A DNA stretch of 64,000 nucleotides from a virus, in IMG/VR virus record IMGVR_UViG_3300027832_000016, positions 1-64,000 of that record; one strand, given 5' to 3'. A model generated the notes under the pieces. That model made no database searches, was not told the DNA's origin, and saw nothing but the letters and a program-made list of their open reading frames with translations. Shown here piece by piece: positions 52,501-60,531 of the stretch (positions are counted from its first letter, which is position 1; the number at the start of each line of letters is the position of its first letter). Both the position numbers and the translations under genes were made by a program.

Positions 52501-53523
52501 ATGGAAAAGCAGTGGAGTAGTCTTTCTTCAATAATCTCAGCAGTAAACAAGCAACATGGCCCAGGAACTATTGTTAAGGGAAATGAAGCAAGACTAAAGT
52601 TAGAAAGGATTAGCACTGGTGTGCTGTCCTATGACATTATGCTTGGCGGTGGCTGGCCTGTAAATCAGTGGTCGGAAATCATCGGAGATGAATCTTCTGG
52701 TAAAACCGCACTTGCCCTAAAGACTATTGCCACTAACCAGCAATCAAATCCTGACTGGGTAGCCGTGTGGGTTGCTGCTGAGGAATTTGTCCCTGAATAT
52801 GCCCTCTCTATTGGTGTGGACCTCGACCGTCTATGGGTTGTTGAGACAAATAGTATGGAAGAGGCTTACAACCTAGTAATCAACATCATGGCCAATCGTG
52901 CTGCTGACTGTGTTGTCATCGACTCTCTCCCAGCACTTGTCCCCAATGATGAGTCAGAAAAGACAATGGAAGAGTTTACGATGGGTCTTGGTGCTCGCCT
53001 CACATCTAAGTTCTTTCGTAAGGCGTCTGAGGCACAGAAGCGTTCCCTGATTAATGATGAGCGCACCTGTACTGGGCTAATGATTAACCAGTGGCGTCAA
53101 AAGATAGGCGTCATGTGGGGCGACAATAGGACAACCCCAGGTGGACTCGCCAAGAACTTTGCGTATTTCGTTCGAGTGGAAGTACGGAGAGATGAGTGGC
53201 TTAAAGACAAAGATGAAGTCGTTGGCCAAACCATCAAAGCACGCACCCTAAAGAATAAAACACACAGGCCGAATCAATCCGCCATCATTGACTTCTACTT
53301 TGCCGACGTTCAGGGGTTCAAGAAAGGAAACTTCGATACGTTGAAAGACATGCTTAATATTGGAGTTGCCATAGAGGTGATAACCAGAGCAGGAGCATAT
53401 TACTCATACGGAGAAGGCCGTTGGCAGGGTAAGGAAAAGATGCTGGAAGCATTTAGAGAAGACATGGACCTTCAACGTAAATTGATCGCTCAAGTTGAGA
53501 CACATTATGGTGTGTCTAGGTGA
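52501..53523 (+). CDS. RecA-like recombinase
   Basis: 340 residues. Walker A GDESSGKT at 62-69 and a Walker B-type strand CVVIDSLPAL. A DNA-binding-loop region follows near TCTGLMINQW and TTPGGLAKNFAYFVRVEVRR. It resembles bacterial RecA more than UvsX in its short N-terminus and SYDIMLGGGWPVNQWSEIIG. It performs strand exchange with the SSB. The downstream nucleases would process intermediates. Confidence 0.85.
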   Translation: MEKQWSSLSSIISAVNKQHGPGTIVKGNEARLKLERISTGVLSYDIMLGGGWPVNQWSEIIGDESSGKTALALKTIATNQQSNPDWVAVWVAAEEFVPEYALSIGVDLDRLWVVETNSMEEAYNLVINIMANRAADCVVIDSLPALVPNDESEKTMEEFTMGLGARLTSKFFRKASEAQKRSLINDERTCTGLMINQWRQKIGVMWGDNRTTPGGLAKNFAYFVRVEVRRDEWLKDKDEVVGQTIKARTLKNKTHRPNQSAIIDFYFADVQGFKKGNFDTLKDMLNIGVAIEVITRAGAYYSYGEGRWQGKEKMLEAFREDMDLQRKLIAQVETHYGVSR

Positions 53524-53861
53524 CAATCCTAGGAGGAGAACCACGTGACTATAAAAAACGAATACTTAAGAAATCAGTTAAGCAAGAGAAAAGAGCCGCT
53601 GATACATATAAGGGTAGTCGTAACGCTGGCTCTGGTAGTGGTTGGCTTCGTAAGAACGATGTCCGCAGTAAAGAGTTTCTGGTCGAAAACAAACTTACGA
53701 TTGGGAAAACGCAGATAACCATAAAGGTAAAAGACCTCGCAGAACTGAGGGAAAGAGCAATACTTGAGGATAGGATTCCCCTCCTACAGTTCGATATCGG
53801 CAATAAAAAGTATGTAGTGTTGCACGAAGATGACTTCTTGGAGATGACAAGTGAACAGTGA
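53520..53861 (+). CDS. Putative Holliday-junction-type PD-(D/E)XK nuclease
   Basis: 113 residues from a GTG overlapping the RecA stop. A Gly/Ser-rich turn (SRNAGSGSGWLRKNDVRS) leads to FLVENKLT, giving an Asp followed by the E-x-K of the nuclease motif. Strands IPLLQFDIGNKKYVVL follow. This is the layout of small phage resolvases. The first 40 residues are very basic, as expected for DNA binding. Confidence 0.55.
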   Translation: MTILGGEPRDYKKRILKKSVKQEKRAADTYKGSRNAGSGSGWLRKNDVRSKEFLVENKLTIGKTQITIKVKDLAELRERAILEDRIPLLQFDIGNKKYVVLHEDDFLEMTSEQ

Positions 53862-54015
53862 CCAGATACAGAGAAGTCTAAAACTCGCCAATAACTACCA
53901 TAAAAACAGGCTAATTGACCCAACTCGCGCACGAGAGTACTATGATGCACAAATGGAACTAATCCATAACAGGCGAGCCTACGCTAGGAATAAATACAGG
54001 GGACAGCATGGGTGA
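53851..54015 (+). CDS. Tiny basic protein
   Basis: 54 residues from a GTG. A basic and aromatic-rich helix (RAREYYDAQMELIHNRRAYA, then RNKYRGQ). Overlaps the upstream nuclease by 11 bases and the downstream nuclease by eight. Function unknown. Confidence 0.5.
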   Translation: MNSDQIQRSLKLANNYHKNRLIDPTRAREYYDAQMELIHNRRAYARNKYRGQHG

Positions 54016-54997
54016 TTACAACGATTACAAAAAGTTGCTTATGATGCAAGGGCGTATTTTGCCCGCCGTATCCTTACAGATACTTAAAGACAAAGAGAAC
54101 AGAGACAGCGGTAGAGACACTAAGCACTTACACCCCAGTGACTTAGCCAAGCGTGATTGGTGCCCTAGAGCCACTTGGTACACAATAAAAGACAAGCCTA
54201 AAGATGCTGAATCCTTTTCATTCACGAGGCTTAATATTTTTGAAGAGGGCCACTACATCCATGCCAAGTGGCAGAGGTGGTTGCACAACGCTGGAGTTCT
54301 AGAGGGTAACTGGCTCTGTGCTAGTGATGTATGTAAGCACAAGTGGTGGGCAATCGCCCCGCACAACTGTCCGTCGTGTGGGTCACCCCACCCTAAATAC
54401 AAGGAAGTGCCCTTAAGCAACGAAGAGCACCACATCCTTGGACACGCTGATGGGATCATCTCCGATGCACAAGGTAAGGCCCTCATTGAGATCAAGTCCG
54501 TGGGACTGGGTACAATTAGGTTTGAGGCACCAGATTTGGCTAAGGCCTACGAAAAGAAGGAACTAACTTTAGACGGGTTGTGGAAGAAGATTAGGCAACC
54601 CTTCCCTAGTCACATAAAACAAGGGCTGTTGTACATGTACTGCACTGGTATCCACGAGATTGTATATCTGTATGAGTGGAAACCAACGCAAGACGTGAAG
54701 GAGTTCTCCTTGCGGTTCAACAAAGATTTAGTTCAACCAATACTTGACAACTGTAGGAGGCTTCTATTATCCTTAGAGAAAGAGATACCACCGATGCGGC
54801 CAATGTGGGCGGAGAAGCCCACAAGTTCTGGTTGTAAGTATTGCCCATATAAAGAAACATGCTGGAGGACAGATGAGTATAACGGAGACACATGGCACGG
54901 AGATGGAACGGTTTTTGGAGAGGTTCCCGCTTCCGAAGAGGCCGAAGGGGATACTTCCCGACCTCCCACTACAAATCGGAGAGTTACACGACGCTGA
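54008..54997 (+). CDS. Cas4/RecB-type PD-(D/E)XK exonuclease
   Basis: 329 residues. Nuclease core: FEEGHYIHAKWQRWL, then HHILGHADGIIS and the motif EIKSVG (E-x-K). Four cysteines later in CKYCPYKETC can hold the iron-sulphur cluster of the Cas4/AddB type; an extra zinc-like set (CKHK, CPSCG) sits in the middle. Such proteins resect DNA ends before recombination. It follows RecA-like and resolvase genes, which supports that role. Confidence 0.75.
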   Translation: MGDYNDYKKLLMMQGRILPAVSLQILKDKENRDSGRDTKHLHPSDLAKRDWCPRATWYTIKDKPKDAESFSFTRLNIFEEGHYIHAKWQRWLHNAGVLEGNWLCASDVCKHKWWAIAPHNCPSCGSPHPKYKEVPLSNEEHHILGHADGIISDAQGKALIEIKSVGLGTIRFEAPDLAKAYEKKELTLDGLWKKIRQPFPSHIKQGLLYMYCTGIHEIVYLYEWKPTQDVKEFSLRFNKDLVQPILDNCRRLLLSLEKEIPPMRPMWAEKPTSSGCKYCPYKETCWRTDEYNGDTWHGDGTVFGEVPASEEAEGDTSRPPTTNRRVTRR

Positions 54998-55361
54998 CTT
55001 GATGGATTTGTACACAGAGTTCATGGCATGGTTAATTTACGCCAAGATGCAACTAGTGGGTGCAGAGATTGATGAGGAGCGTGAGCGTAACATCTTGGAA
55101 CACCTAGAGTCTTGTGTACTCATCGAGCAGTGGGGTGACAAGGCTAAGGGTGACTTGGTCACAGTGGCTAAGGCTAAGAGAGATGTAGACCCACGAGTAA
55201 CCGAGCAAGTTATGGTTCACCTAGAGCGCCGCGCCTACAGAAAGTTGGTAGACGCAGTGTTTGACAGGTGTGAAAGAAGCGCCCAAGTTGTCTCTCGTGA
55301 ACTGAGCAGAAGGATTAGTCTTGCGCCAATGGACCACCGTACCCATAGGTTTGGGGCGTAA
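54873..55361 (+). CDS. Hypothetical protein overlapping the nuclease gene
   Basis: 162 residues in another frame, overlapping the previous gene by 125 bases. The ATG has a good GGAGG four bases upstream, unlike the in-frame ATG at 54903. Core is helical and conserved-looking: LHDADLMDLYTEFMAWLIYA and AEIDEERERNILEHLE, then a second helical domain. The overlap is large enough to be unusual. Unknown function. Confidence 0.6.
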   Translation: MSITETHGTEMERFLERFPLPKRPKGILPDLPLQIGELHDADLMDLYTEFMAWLIYAKMQLVGAEIDEERERNILEHLESCVLIEQWGDKAKGDLVTVAKAKRDVDPRVTEQVMVHLERRAYRKLVDAVFDRCERSAQVVSRELSRRISLAPMDHRTHRFGA

Positions 55362-55362
55362 C

Positions 55363-55530
55363 ATGGACGACGAGATGACACTCAGCCAGACACTTAGGTT
55401 ACTGACAGACACCATTAAGGAAGGCAAGGGACGGGTTCACGTTGAATTTGTCCCTTCATTTCTCTACCAAATTTGCAATGTCCTGGAGTACTACGAACTA
55501 CAGGAGGCTCGTGATGGGGAACAAGCATAA
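55363..55530 (+). CDS. Small acidic protein
   Basis: 55 residues from ATG 55363, MDDEMTLSQTLRLLTDTIKE and a short second helix. Overlaps the next gene by 17 bases. An accessory role for the neighbouring nucleases is possible. Confidence 0.5.
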   Translation: MDDEMTLSQTLRLLTDTIKEGKGRVHVEFVPSFLYQICNVLEYYELQEARDGEQA

Positions 55531-55882
55531 AAGTAAAGGCACGTCATTCGAGACCGCCATCGTAGGTTGGCTAAAGGAACAAGGCTTCCCCCACGCTCGT
55601 AGAACAGCCTTAGCGGGTGCTGCGGACTCTGGAGACATCCACGGCGTTGTTCAACGCACCACACTTGCCGAGGTGGCTATCCAATGTAAGAACCAGAAGT
55701 CATTCGACTTTAGTGGGTGGTTAAACGCCACCGTAGAACAGGCTGAGAGATTAGGACCGCTTGGTGTTCCACTGCTCGTAGTAAAGCGCCCTGGGAAAGG
55801 AGCCAAGGCTTTAGGAGACAGTTATGCAGTGATGAGGCTCTCAGATATGGTGCTTTTGCTTCAGGATGCACAGTTTAAGTAG
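55514..55882 (+). CDS. Second Holliday-junction-resolvase-like nuclease
   Basis: 122 residues, Shine-Dalgarno CAGGAGG. Typical resolvase features: KGTSFETAIVGWLKEQ, then ADSGDIHGV with Asp and the strand LAEVAIQCKNQK, giving D-E-x-K-like residues. Later VPLLVVKRPG. It differs from the 53520 enzyme in sequence, so the two may cut different structures. Assignment from pattern only. Confidence 0.6.
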   Translation: MGNKHKSKGTSFETAIVGWLKEQGFPHARRTALAGAADSGDIHGVVQRTTLAEVAIQCKNQKSFDFSGWLNATVEQAERLGPLGVPLLVVKRPGKGAKALGDSYAVMRLSDMVLLLQDAQFK

Positions 55883-55925
55883 GTGATACCATTGACTATT
55901 GTATTTACAACAACAAGGAGTCAAA

Positions 55926-56216
55926 ATGGCCACAGAACTTCATTCCAAAGTCGAAGATGTCCTGAAGGTAAGCGGAAGTAGCAACCCCCAGAGTGTGGGT
56001 TCCATCCTTGCTAGGTCTATTGTCGCGGGGCATTACCCAAAGGTAAGAGCGATTGGCGCTTCTGCGGTTAATCAGGCTACGAAGGCTTGTGCTATCGCCC
56101 GTGGTTTTGTCGCCCCACGGGGCATTGATCTTTGTTACATAATTGGCTTTGATGATATAGTTGGGGAGAATGGTGAGTCAATTTCGGCCATCAGTTTCAA
56201 ACCTGTCCAAAGGTAG
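55926..56216 (+). CDS. SpoVS-like protein
   Basis: 96 residues behind AAGGAG. After ten N-terminal residues the sequence matches the small SpoVS family of Bacillus: VLKVSGSSNPQSVGSILARS, VRAIGASAVNQATKACAIAR, then GFVAPRGIDLCYIIGFDDI. SpoVS has an Alba-like fold and is needed for progress of sporulation; its molecular job is poorly known, with nucleic-acid binding proposed. Here it lies in the replication/recombination block. Regulation of host or phage gene expression, or binding of nucleic acid, is inferred. Confidence 0.8.
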   Translation: MATELHSKVEDVLKVSGSSNPQSVGSILARSIVAGHYPKVRAIGASAVNQATKACAIARGFVAPRGIDLCYIIGFDDIVGENGESISAISFKPVQR

Positions 56217-56222
56217 GTAATC

Positions 56223-56405
56223 GTGCCACATAATCATAGAGGTGCCCCAATAGCGGGACCTTATGCTAACGACACTGAGGTACAATGGCGTAGTCCAAAC
56301 CTCGATGAACTGCGTAAGAAATTTGGTACAGATGATGCCCCAATCAAAAAGGTCAAAAACAAGGATGATTCAGATCTCAATGCCCTACGCAAGAGGAGTA
56401 AATAA
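56223..56405 (+). CDS. NHRG-family small protein, copy 1
   Basis: 60 residues from a GTG. It begins with the block M-P-H-NHRGAPIAGPYAN shared with 56405 and 60301, and ends in a basic Lys-rich tail. The N-terminal block is strictly kept while the rest varies. This suggests a sorting, binding or processing signal. Function unknown. Confidence 0.65.
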   Translation: MPHNHRGAPIAGPYANDTEVQWRSPNLDELRKKFGTDDAPIKKVKNKDDSDLNALRKRSK

Positions 56406-56707
56406 TGCCAAAGAACCATAGAGGTGTCCCAATTGCTGGTCCCCACGCTAACACTTACGTAGAGGTTGAGAGTTGGGCAGAAGCAGAAAAGTATAACCCA
56501 CGTGGGTTCAATCCAGAAGATCACGACTTTAAGAATACTGTGCCATCTAGACAAGACGAAGTTGAAGCAATGAATGATTCTCCAGATGACCATCCTTTCT
56601 CTAAGGTGAGTAGGGCTCGTAGGGCTCAGAAGGAAGTGGACACTGGGCAATACTCTAATCGTGATGATGGTCCTGAGTATGATGGTCCGAGGACTTCGGA
56701 TTACTAA
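56405..56707 (+). CDS. NHRG-family small protein, copy 2
   Basis: 100 residues beginning MPKNHRGVPIAGPHAN. The body is charged and disordered (SWAEAEKYNPRGFNPEDHDF). ATG overlaps the previous stop by one base. Unknown. Confidence 0.65.
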   Translation: MPKNHRGVPIAGPHANTYVEVESWAEAEKYNPRGFNPEDHDFKNTVPSRQDEVEAMNDSPDDHPFSKVSRARRAQKEVDTGQYSNRDDGPEYDGPRTSDY

Positions 56708-56709
56708 CC

Positions 56710-57021
56710 ATGGGTTTCATTCGTAAACGTATCCCCGACAACGTAATCTCCATGGAGGAGTACAAGGGTAGAAAACGCCGCGAGAAAATAGATAGAGCGC
56801 ATAATCCATCTAAACCCTCTAATGTAAGTGACGCCCAACCTTACGACTGGGCCAAGTCTGACCCTGATCTAGGTTACACAGGTTCCATAGATTCTGATCC
56901 AACCCCACAACATGGTACTAAGCGACCAACTGGGCGAGGAAAGATCACAGTTGTTCTTGACTCAAGGATGGATCCGACGTGGAAGGATTCCATAAACAAA
57001 ACACTAAGCGCACCAAAATGA
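56710..57021 (+). CDS. Hypothetical basic protein
   Basis: 103 residues, MGFIRKRIPDNVISMEEYKG with a basic coil RKRREKIDR, a disordered middle and GRGKITVVLDSRMDPTWKD. The N-terminus vaguely recalls that of 61911 (VISMEEYKGRK against LVDMEAFRQKK). Likely partly disordered. Unknown. Confidence 0.55.
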   Translation: MGFIRKRIPDNVISMEEYKGRKRREKIDRAHNPSKPSNVSDAQPYDWAKSDPDLGYTGSIDSDPTPQHGTKRPTGRGKITVVLDSRMDPTWKDSINKTLSAPK

Positions 57022-57248
57022 TGTCCCCAGCGAAAGCCCTTGATATGGTAGATCGCCCGTACAAAACTAAGACATCTGGTGGCGCTGGTGGGAAGAAACC
57101 ACCTTTACCACCAAAGAAAACCATGACTGGTGGTAACGGTGATGACTCCAAGGAACCATTCCGTGAATGGGGAAACAAGAAGCCGCCCGCAGATGATAAA
57201 CTAAGGCTCTATGGGAACCAAAGTAAACCCCCCCGCAAAAAGTATTAA
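57018..57248 (+). CDS. Small Lys/Pro-rich protein
   Basis: 76 residues from ATG 57018 (overlapping the previous stop). Rich in Lys, Pro and Gly (SGGAGGKKPPLPPKK) and clearly disordered. It overlaps the next gene by 38 bases. Unknown function. Confidence 0.5.
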   Translation: MMSPAKALDMVDRPYKTKTSGGAGGKKPPLPPKKTMTGGNGDDSKEPFREWGNKKPPADDKLRLYGNQSKPPRKKY

Positions 57249-57354
57249 GCCAAAGCCAAAGCCGAAGGCGAAGCCACGCCCCATCACATCTGTGTCAGGT
57301 GCTGCTGGTGGTTTTATGACAACGGCCAATCCTTCTATTGCTGGTAATCGGTAA
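57211..57354 (+). CDS. Small KPKP-repeat protein
   Basis: 47 residues, with IKPKPKPKAKPRP in the middle and a Gly-rich end. A frame inside the end of 57018-57248 and coupled to 57354 by one base. Disordered, possibly nucleic-acid binding. Low certainty because of the overlap. Confidence 0.45.
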   Translation: MGTKVNPPAKSIKPKPKPKAKPRPITSVSGAAGGFMTTANPSIAGNR

Positions 57355-57845
57355 TGTCTAAGCAGGCATTCGCCAACTGGAGTAGCCCAAGTGAGCCACC
57401 TGGTGCTGGTACACAGCCCATGTTCGGGCCAGAGCCAATCTTCCGCAACAACAAGGATCAGCGGTTGTCTGGGCGTGGAACCATGGCAGACACAACGTAT
57501 CCAGATGGATACCTCGGTACGATGTCGTCTAACCGCCGACAGGACAAGATCTTAGGCACACTAAACCGAAGTAATCAGCGCCAATACTCCAGGGGGGTAC
57601 ACAAGGGAGAACGAGTAAATCCAGGAGATTATGTTTGGCCAGAAGAGTTCAACCTTTGGACTGGTATCGTGTACGAAAAAGAAGGAAAGAAGTTTGCACC
57701 ACCTGGTGCAATTCCTGTACAATTGACTAATGATGGAAAAGTTGGCCCCAAAGGTATACCGCGTACTGCCGAAAAGCAGAACAAAGAGTTCATTGACGCA
57801 GAGCGCCGCGCCCAACTTCAATCTCTTCGTCCAAGTTGGAGATAA
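57354..57845 (+). CDS. Hypothetical protein
   Basis: 163 residues, Gly/Pro/Arg/Asn-rich with few hydrophobic runs (MFGPEPIFRNNKDQRLSGRG). The middle has VNPGDYVWPEEFNLWTGIVY. The C-terminus is helical and basic. Likely an extended virion or nucleic-acid-binding protein. Unknown. Confidence 0.55.
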   Translation: MSKQAFANWSSPSEPPGAGTQPMFGPEPIFRNNKDQRLSGRGTMADTTYPDGYLGTMSSNRRQDKILGTLNRSNQRQYSRGVHKGERVNPGDYVWPEEFNLWTGIVYEKEGKKFAPPGAIPVQLTNDGKVGPKGIPRTAEKQNKEFIDAERRAQLQSLRPSWR

Positions 57846-57848
57846 CTA

Positions 57849-59450
57849 ATGGCTAGAGTAACTAGAGATGGTGACGATATACCTTCACAAAGCCAAAAAG
57901 ACGCGGCAAAGAAGCCAAAGAGGTACTTGCTGGGTAAAACAAAGGAAAAGTATGGCAAGGGTTATGGAGAAATCGTAAGTGGGGACCTCCCAGGAAGGTA
58001 TAACCTCCCCGAGGAGGGTGACCAATTTGGCGTTGCTCTAGCATCTGCTAAAGCAGCAACAGGCAAAAGTTCGAATGAACCATTTAGCAACGATGCCATG
58101 GAACATAATGAGAAACTTAAGCAAGGATTCATCAAATCGGGTAAATGGCGTACACCAGACGGTACCGCAAGTGCCCCCGTAGAAGCAACCCCAACCACGC
58201 AAGGAGCAGCCCCAGTGTCTAAAGCATCCAGGAAAGCAAAGAAAGAGACCAAGGCAACCCCAGCCGTGATTGCTGAAGACCTGAAAGAACGTGGCAAGCC
58301 TGAATCAAGTGGCCCTACGAAGTACGACAATCGTTATGCCAAGGACACTATCCCAGCACCTAAAGCACCAGATGCTGCTACTGCTGCTACTGCGCGTATC
58401 AAGGCTGCTGCCGCTTCTATAGAGCCTTCTAACGAGAAGGGTGATTCTGGCCCAAGTTCACAAGCGGCCAAAACAGTAGAGCGCATGAACGCTGCTAAAG
58501 CACCTAAAGAGGATGCTGGTAGTACTGAGGTAGCACCAGAGGTAGCACCAGCGGCTGAGGCTGCACCAGCAGCACCTAAGAAGGCTTCTAACATTCCAAC
58601 GGATGCACAGGCTAGGGCCAAAGAAATTGCGGCCAATAAAGGTGGTGGCCCATACATGACCAGCACTGATAAGTCTGGAAAATCGCTTCCAACATATGGC
58701 TCTAGCGAAGATGCAAAAGATGCGGCATGGGACAAGAAAGCAGGCAGGGACAAGCCAGGTACTACTCGTGCATTCGACCCAAGTAAAGCCCCAGATTCTC
58801 CTAAGCCCTATGACTATGTCAAGGACAACAGGGATGCTGACTACCCAGACGAGCCTGAATCCCCAACTACGAGGTCTTCCCCAGCAGGTGGTGGTACAGC
58901 ACCCCCACCATCACCATCCGCCCCAAGTGGCGAAGATAGAACCCGTGTTGGACCTTCGGTATCTACACCACGAGGCACGGGGCGTGTTAGTGCTTCGCCC
59001 CCACCTACTGCCGCACCATGGGCCCCACCAAGTAGGGCTGACTCCTTTGCAGGTACTAACACTGGAGATGTCTACGCTACTAATGTAGGGAACATCACGC
59101 AAAAAGGAAGTGGAAGGCAAACTGCCACCAATAATTCCGCTAATGCTATAGGTGCAGGCTCCCGAGCCAACGCTGGTATGGGTAGTAATAACACCTACAG
59201 CGGTGGTGGTAACAGGCCATCTGTGATGTCTACGGGCGGGAACGCCTTTTCAGACAACGCGGATGACAATGTGATGTCTACGGGCGGGAACGCTGTGAAG
59301 AGGTCTCACCCGCGAGCAGATAATGCTGGTGGTGCTGCTCGTAGCACAAACAAGGCTGGTGCTCCTGCCGCTGGTGCTCCTGCTAAATTCGTCCCTACCC
59401 CAATGGCCCCTGCGGACCTCACACGTAAACCTCCTTCGGGAAACAAGTAG
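57849..59450 (+). CDS. Large low-complexity Ala/Pro/Lys protein with a repeat-rich C-terminus
   Basis: 533 residues. Residues 1-230 are Lys/Ala/Pro-rich with many TPA/APA words; 230-400 Pro/Ser-rich. Residues 400-445 hold the module NVGNITQKGSGRQTATNNSA followed by NAIGAGSRANAGM. Then two exact copies of VMSTGGNA, encoded by a 24-base direct repeat (59222-59245 and 59270-59293). The C-terminus is again Ala/Pro-rich. The NITQ/NNSANAIGAG module recurs in 60862-61662. No enzyme fold is visible. Confidence 0.65.
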   Translation: MARVTRDGDDIPSQSQKDAAKKPKRYLLGKTKEKYGKGYGEIVSGDLPGRYNLPEEGDQFGVALASAKAATGKSSNEPFSNDAMEHNEKLKQGFIKSGKWRTPDGTASAPVEATPTTQGAAPVSKASRKAKKETKATPAVIAEDLKERGKPESSGPTKYDNRYAKDTIPAPKAPDAATAATARIKAAAASIEPSNEKGDSGPSSQAAKTVERMNAAKAPKEDAGSTEVAPEVAPAAEAAPAAPKKASNIPTDAQARAKEIAANKGGGPYMTSTDKSGKSLPTYGSSEDAKDAAWDKKAGRDKPGTTRAFDPSKAPDSPKPYDYVKDNRDADYPDEPESPTTRSSPAGGGTAPPPSPSAPSGEDRTRVGPSVSTPRGTGRVSASPPPTAAPWAPPSRADSFAGTNTGDVYATNVGNITQKGSGRQTATNNSANAIGAGSRANAGMGSNNTYSGGGNRPSVMSTGGNAFSDNADDNVMSTGGNAVKRSHPRADNAGGAARSTNKAGAPAAGAPAKFVPTPMAPADLTRKPPSGNK

Positions 59451-59455
59451 CCGTA

Positions 59456-59767
59456 ATGGGCTCTGGAGAAGAAGTAATCGACCTCTCGGACAAGGGTGTT
59501 CACACAATTGATGAGTCTGGTGTTCGCTCTGGTCTAAACATGATTCCATTCCATTGGGAGATGAAGTCTGGCAATCAGCATGGGCCGTTTTTCGCGCTGG
59601 GCAAGAGAAACCTAGAGTTTCGTCGCTCCGAAGCAGAAACCGCAGGAGCCAGCCTTGTATCATGCGACGACGGTAACTGTAATCACACGAACGTAAAAGA
59701 GGATGACGGCGGGTTCAATAACTTAAGAGAGAACTCTGGATTCTTAGATCGAGAGACTCGTGACTGA
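59456..59767 (+). CDS. Hypothetical protein
   Basis: 103 residues, MGSGEEVIDLSDKGVHTIDE; a more structured middle (LNMIPFHWEMKSGNQHGPFF) and a C-terminal charged tail. Contains an NCNH and CDDGNC stretch that could bind metal. Unknown. Confidence 0.5.
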   Translation: MGSGEEVIDLSDKGVHTIDESGVRSGLNMIPFHWEMKSGNQHGPFFALGKRNLEFRRSEAETAGASLVSCDDGNCNHTNVKEDDGGFNNLRENSGFLDRETRD

Positions 59768-60050
59768 TAAGCGCGGTGCTGGGCGGTACTATCACGTTCG
59801 GATCGCAGACACGGTTGAGCAGCATAATACTATTCGCCCAAGAGTAGGTAGCAAACTCCACTTTAGAGATTTCACAGAGTCCAAAGAGTCTGGGAGTCAA
59901 TGGACGGTGCGCTTTATGAACCGTGTGGGGAGTAAGGCGGATGGCACATACCGCGAACAGCCATCTATTTCGCCCTATGAAAGAGAATGGGAAGCAAGGG
60001 CCCACTCTGATAAACTGAATGAAGAGTTTAACCCTAAGGAGCAATCATAA
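59760..60050 (+). CDS. Hypothetical protein (GTG start)
   Basis: 96 residues starting at a GTG that overlaps the previous stop. Contains GRYYHVRIADTVEQHNTIRP and RFMNRVGSKADGTYREQ. Looks globular at the N-terminal half and charged at the end. Unknown. Confidence 0.55.
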   Translation: MTDKRGAGRYYHVRIADTVEQHNTIRPRVGSKLHFRDFTESKESGSQWTVRFMNRVGSKADGTYREQPSISPYEREWEARAHSDKLNEEFNPKEQS

Positions 60051-60301
60051 TGGCTAGAGGAAAAGACACCCGTAATCATCCAAACCGTCAGGTTGGGAGA
60101 CCAAACCCATCTAATTCTGGTGGTGTTTCAAGCGGAACATATTTGGGAAATGTAGGAGACACTCATATGTTTTCTGCCGAAAGCACTGGTGGTGGAGAAA
60201 CAGATTCACATTCTTTCAACTCCCCCAAAGGGTACACCGCCACCTACAATCGCGGGCAAAAGTATGCATGGAGCACCGGCAGCAAGAATATGCCCGTTTA
60301 A
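60050..60301 (+). CDS. Small Gly/Ser-rich protein
   Basis: 83 residues, MARGKDTRNHPNRQVGRPNP and a Gly/Thr-rich remainder ending STGSKNMPV. Disordered composition. One-base overlap with both neighbours. Unknown. Confidence 0.5.
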   Translation: MARGKDTRNHPNRQVGRPNPSNSGGVSSGTYLGNVGDTHMFSAESTGGGETDSHSFNSPKGYTATYNRGQKYAWSTGSKNMPV

Positions 60302-60531
60302 TGCCTACTAATCATCGCGGACAAGTAATCGCTGGGCCGTTAGCCAATGACGACTTAGACCCATCACGATGGGGAGAGCGTGTGCCCTCTGACAACCCCA
60401 ATGCTGCTGCTGTGTGGGGCGCAAAAGATGTAGATGACAAGCACACAGCCTTCGTCAAGAGTATGTCTGATGTGGACTCTCTAAAGAAACGCGCCGCTAA
60501 AGATGACGGTTTGAGGAAGAAGAAGAAGTAA
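60301..60531 (+). CDS. NHRG-family small protein, copy 3
   Basis: 76 residues beginning MPTNHRGQVIAGPLAN and ending in a Lys-rich tail. Third member of the family at 56223 and 56405. Start chosen by comparison with those two; an upstream start at 60268 lies inside the preceding gene. Unknown. Confidence 0.65.
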   Translation: MPTNHRGQVIAGPLANDDLDPSRWGERVPSDNPNAAAVWGAKDVDDKHTAFVKSMSDVDSLKKRAAKDDGLRKKKK

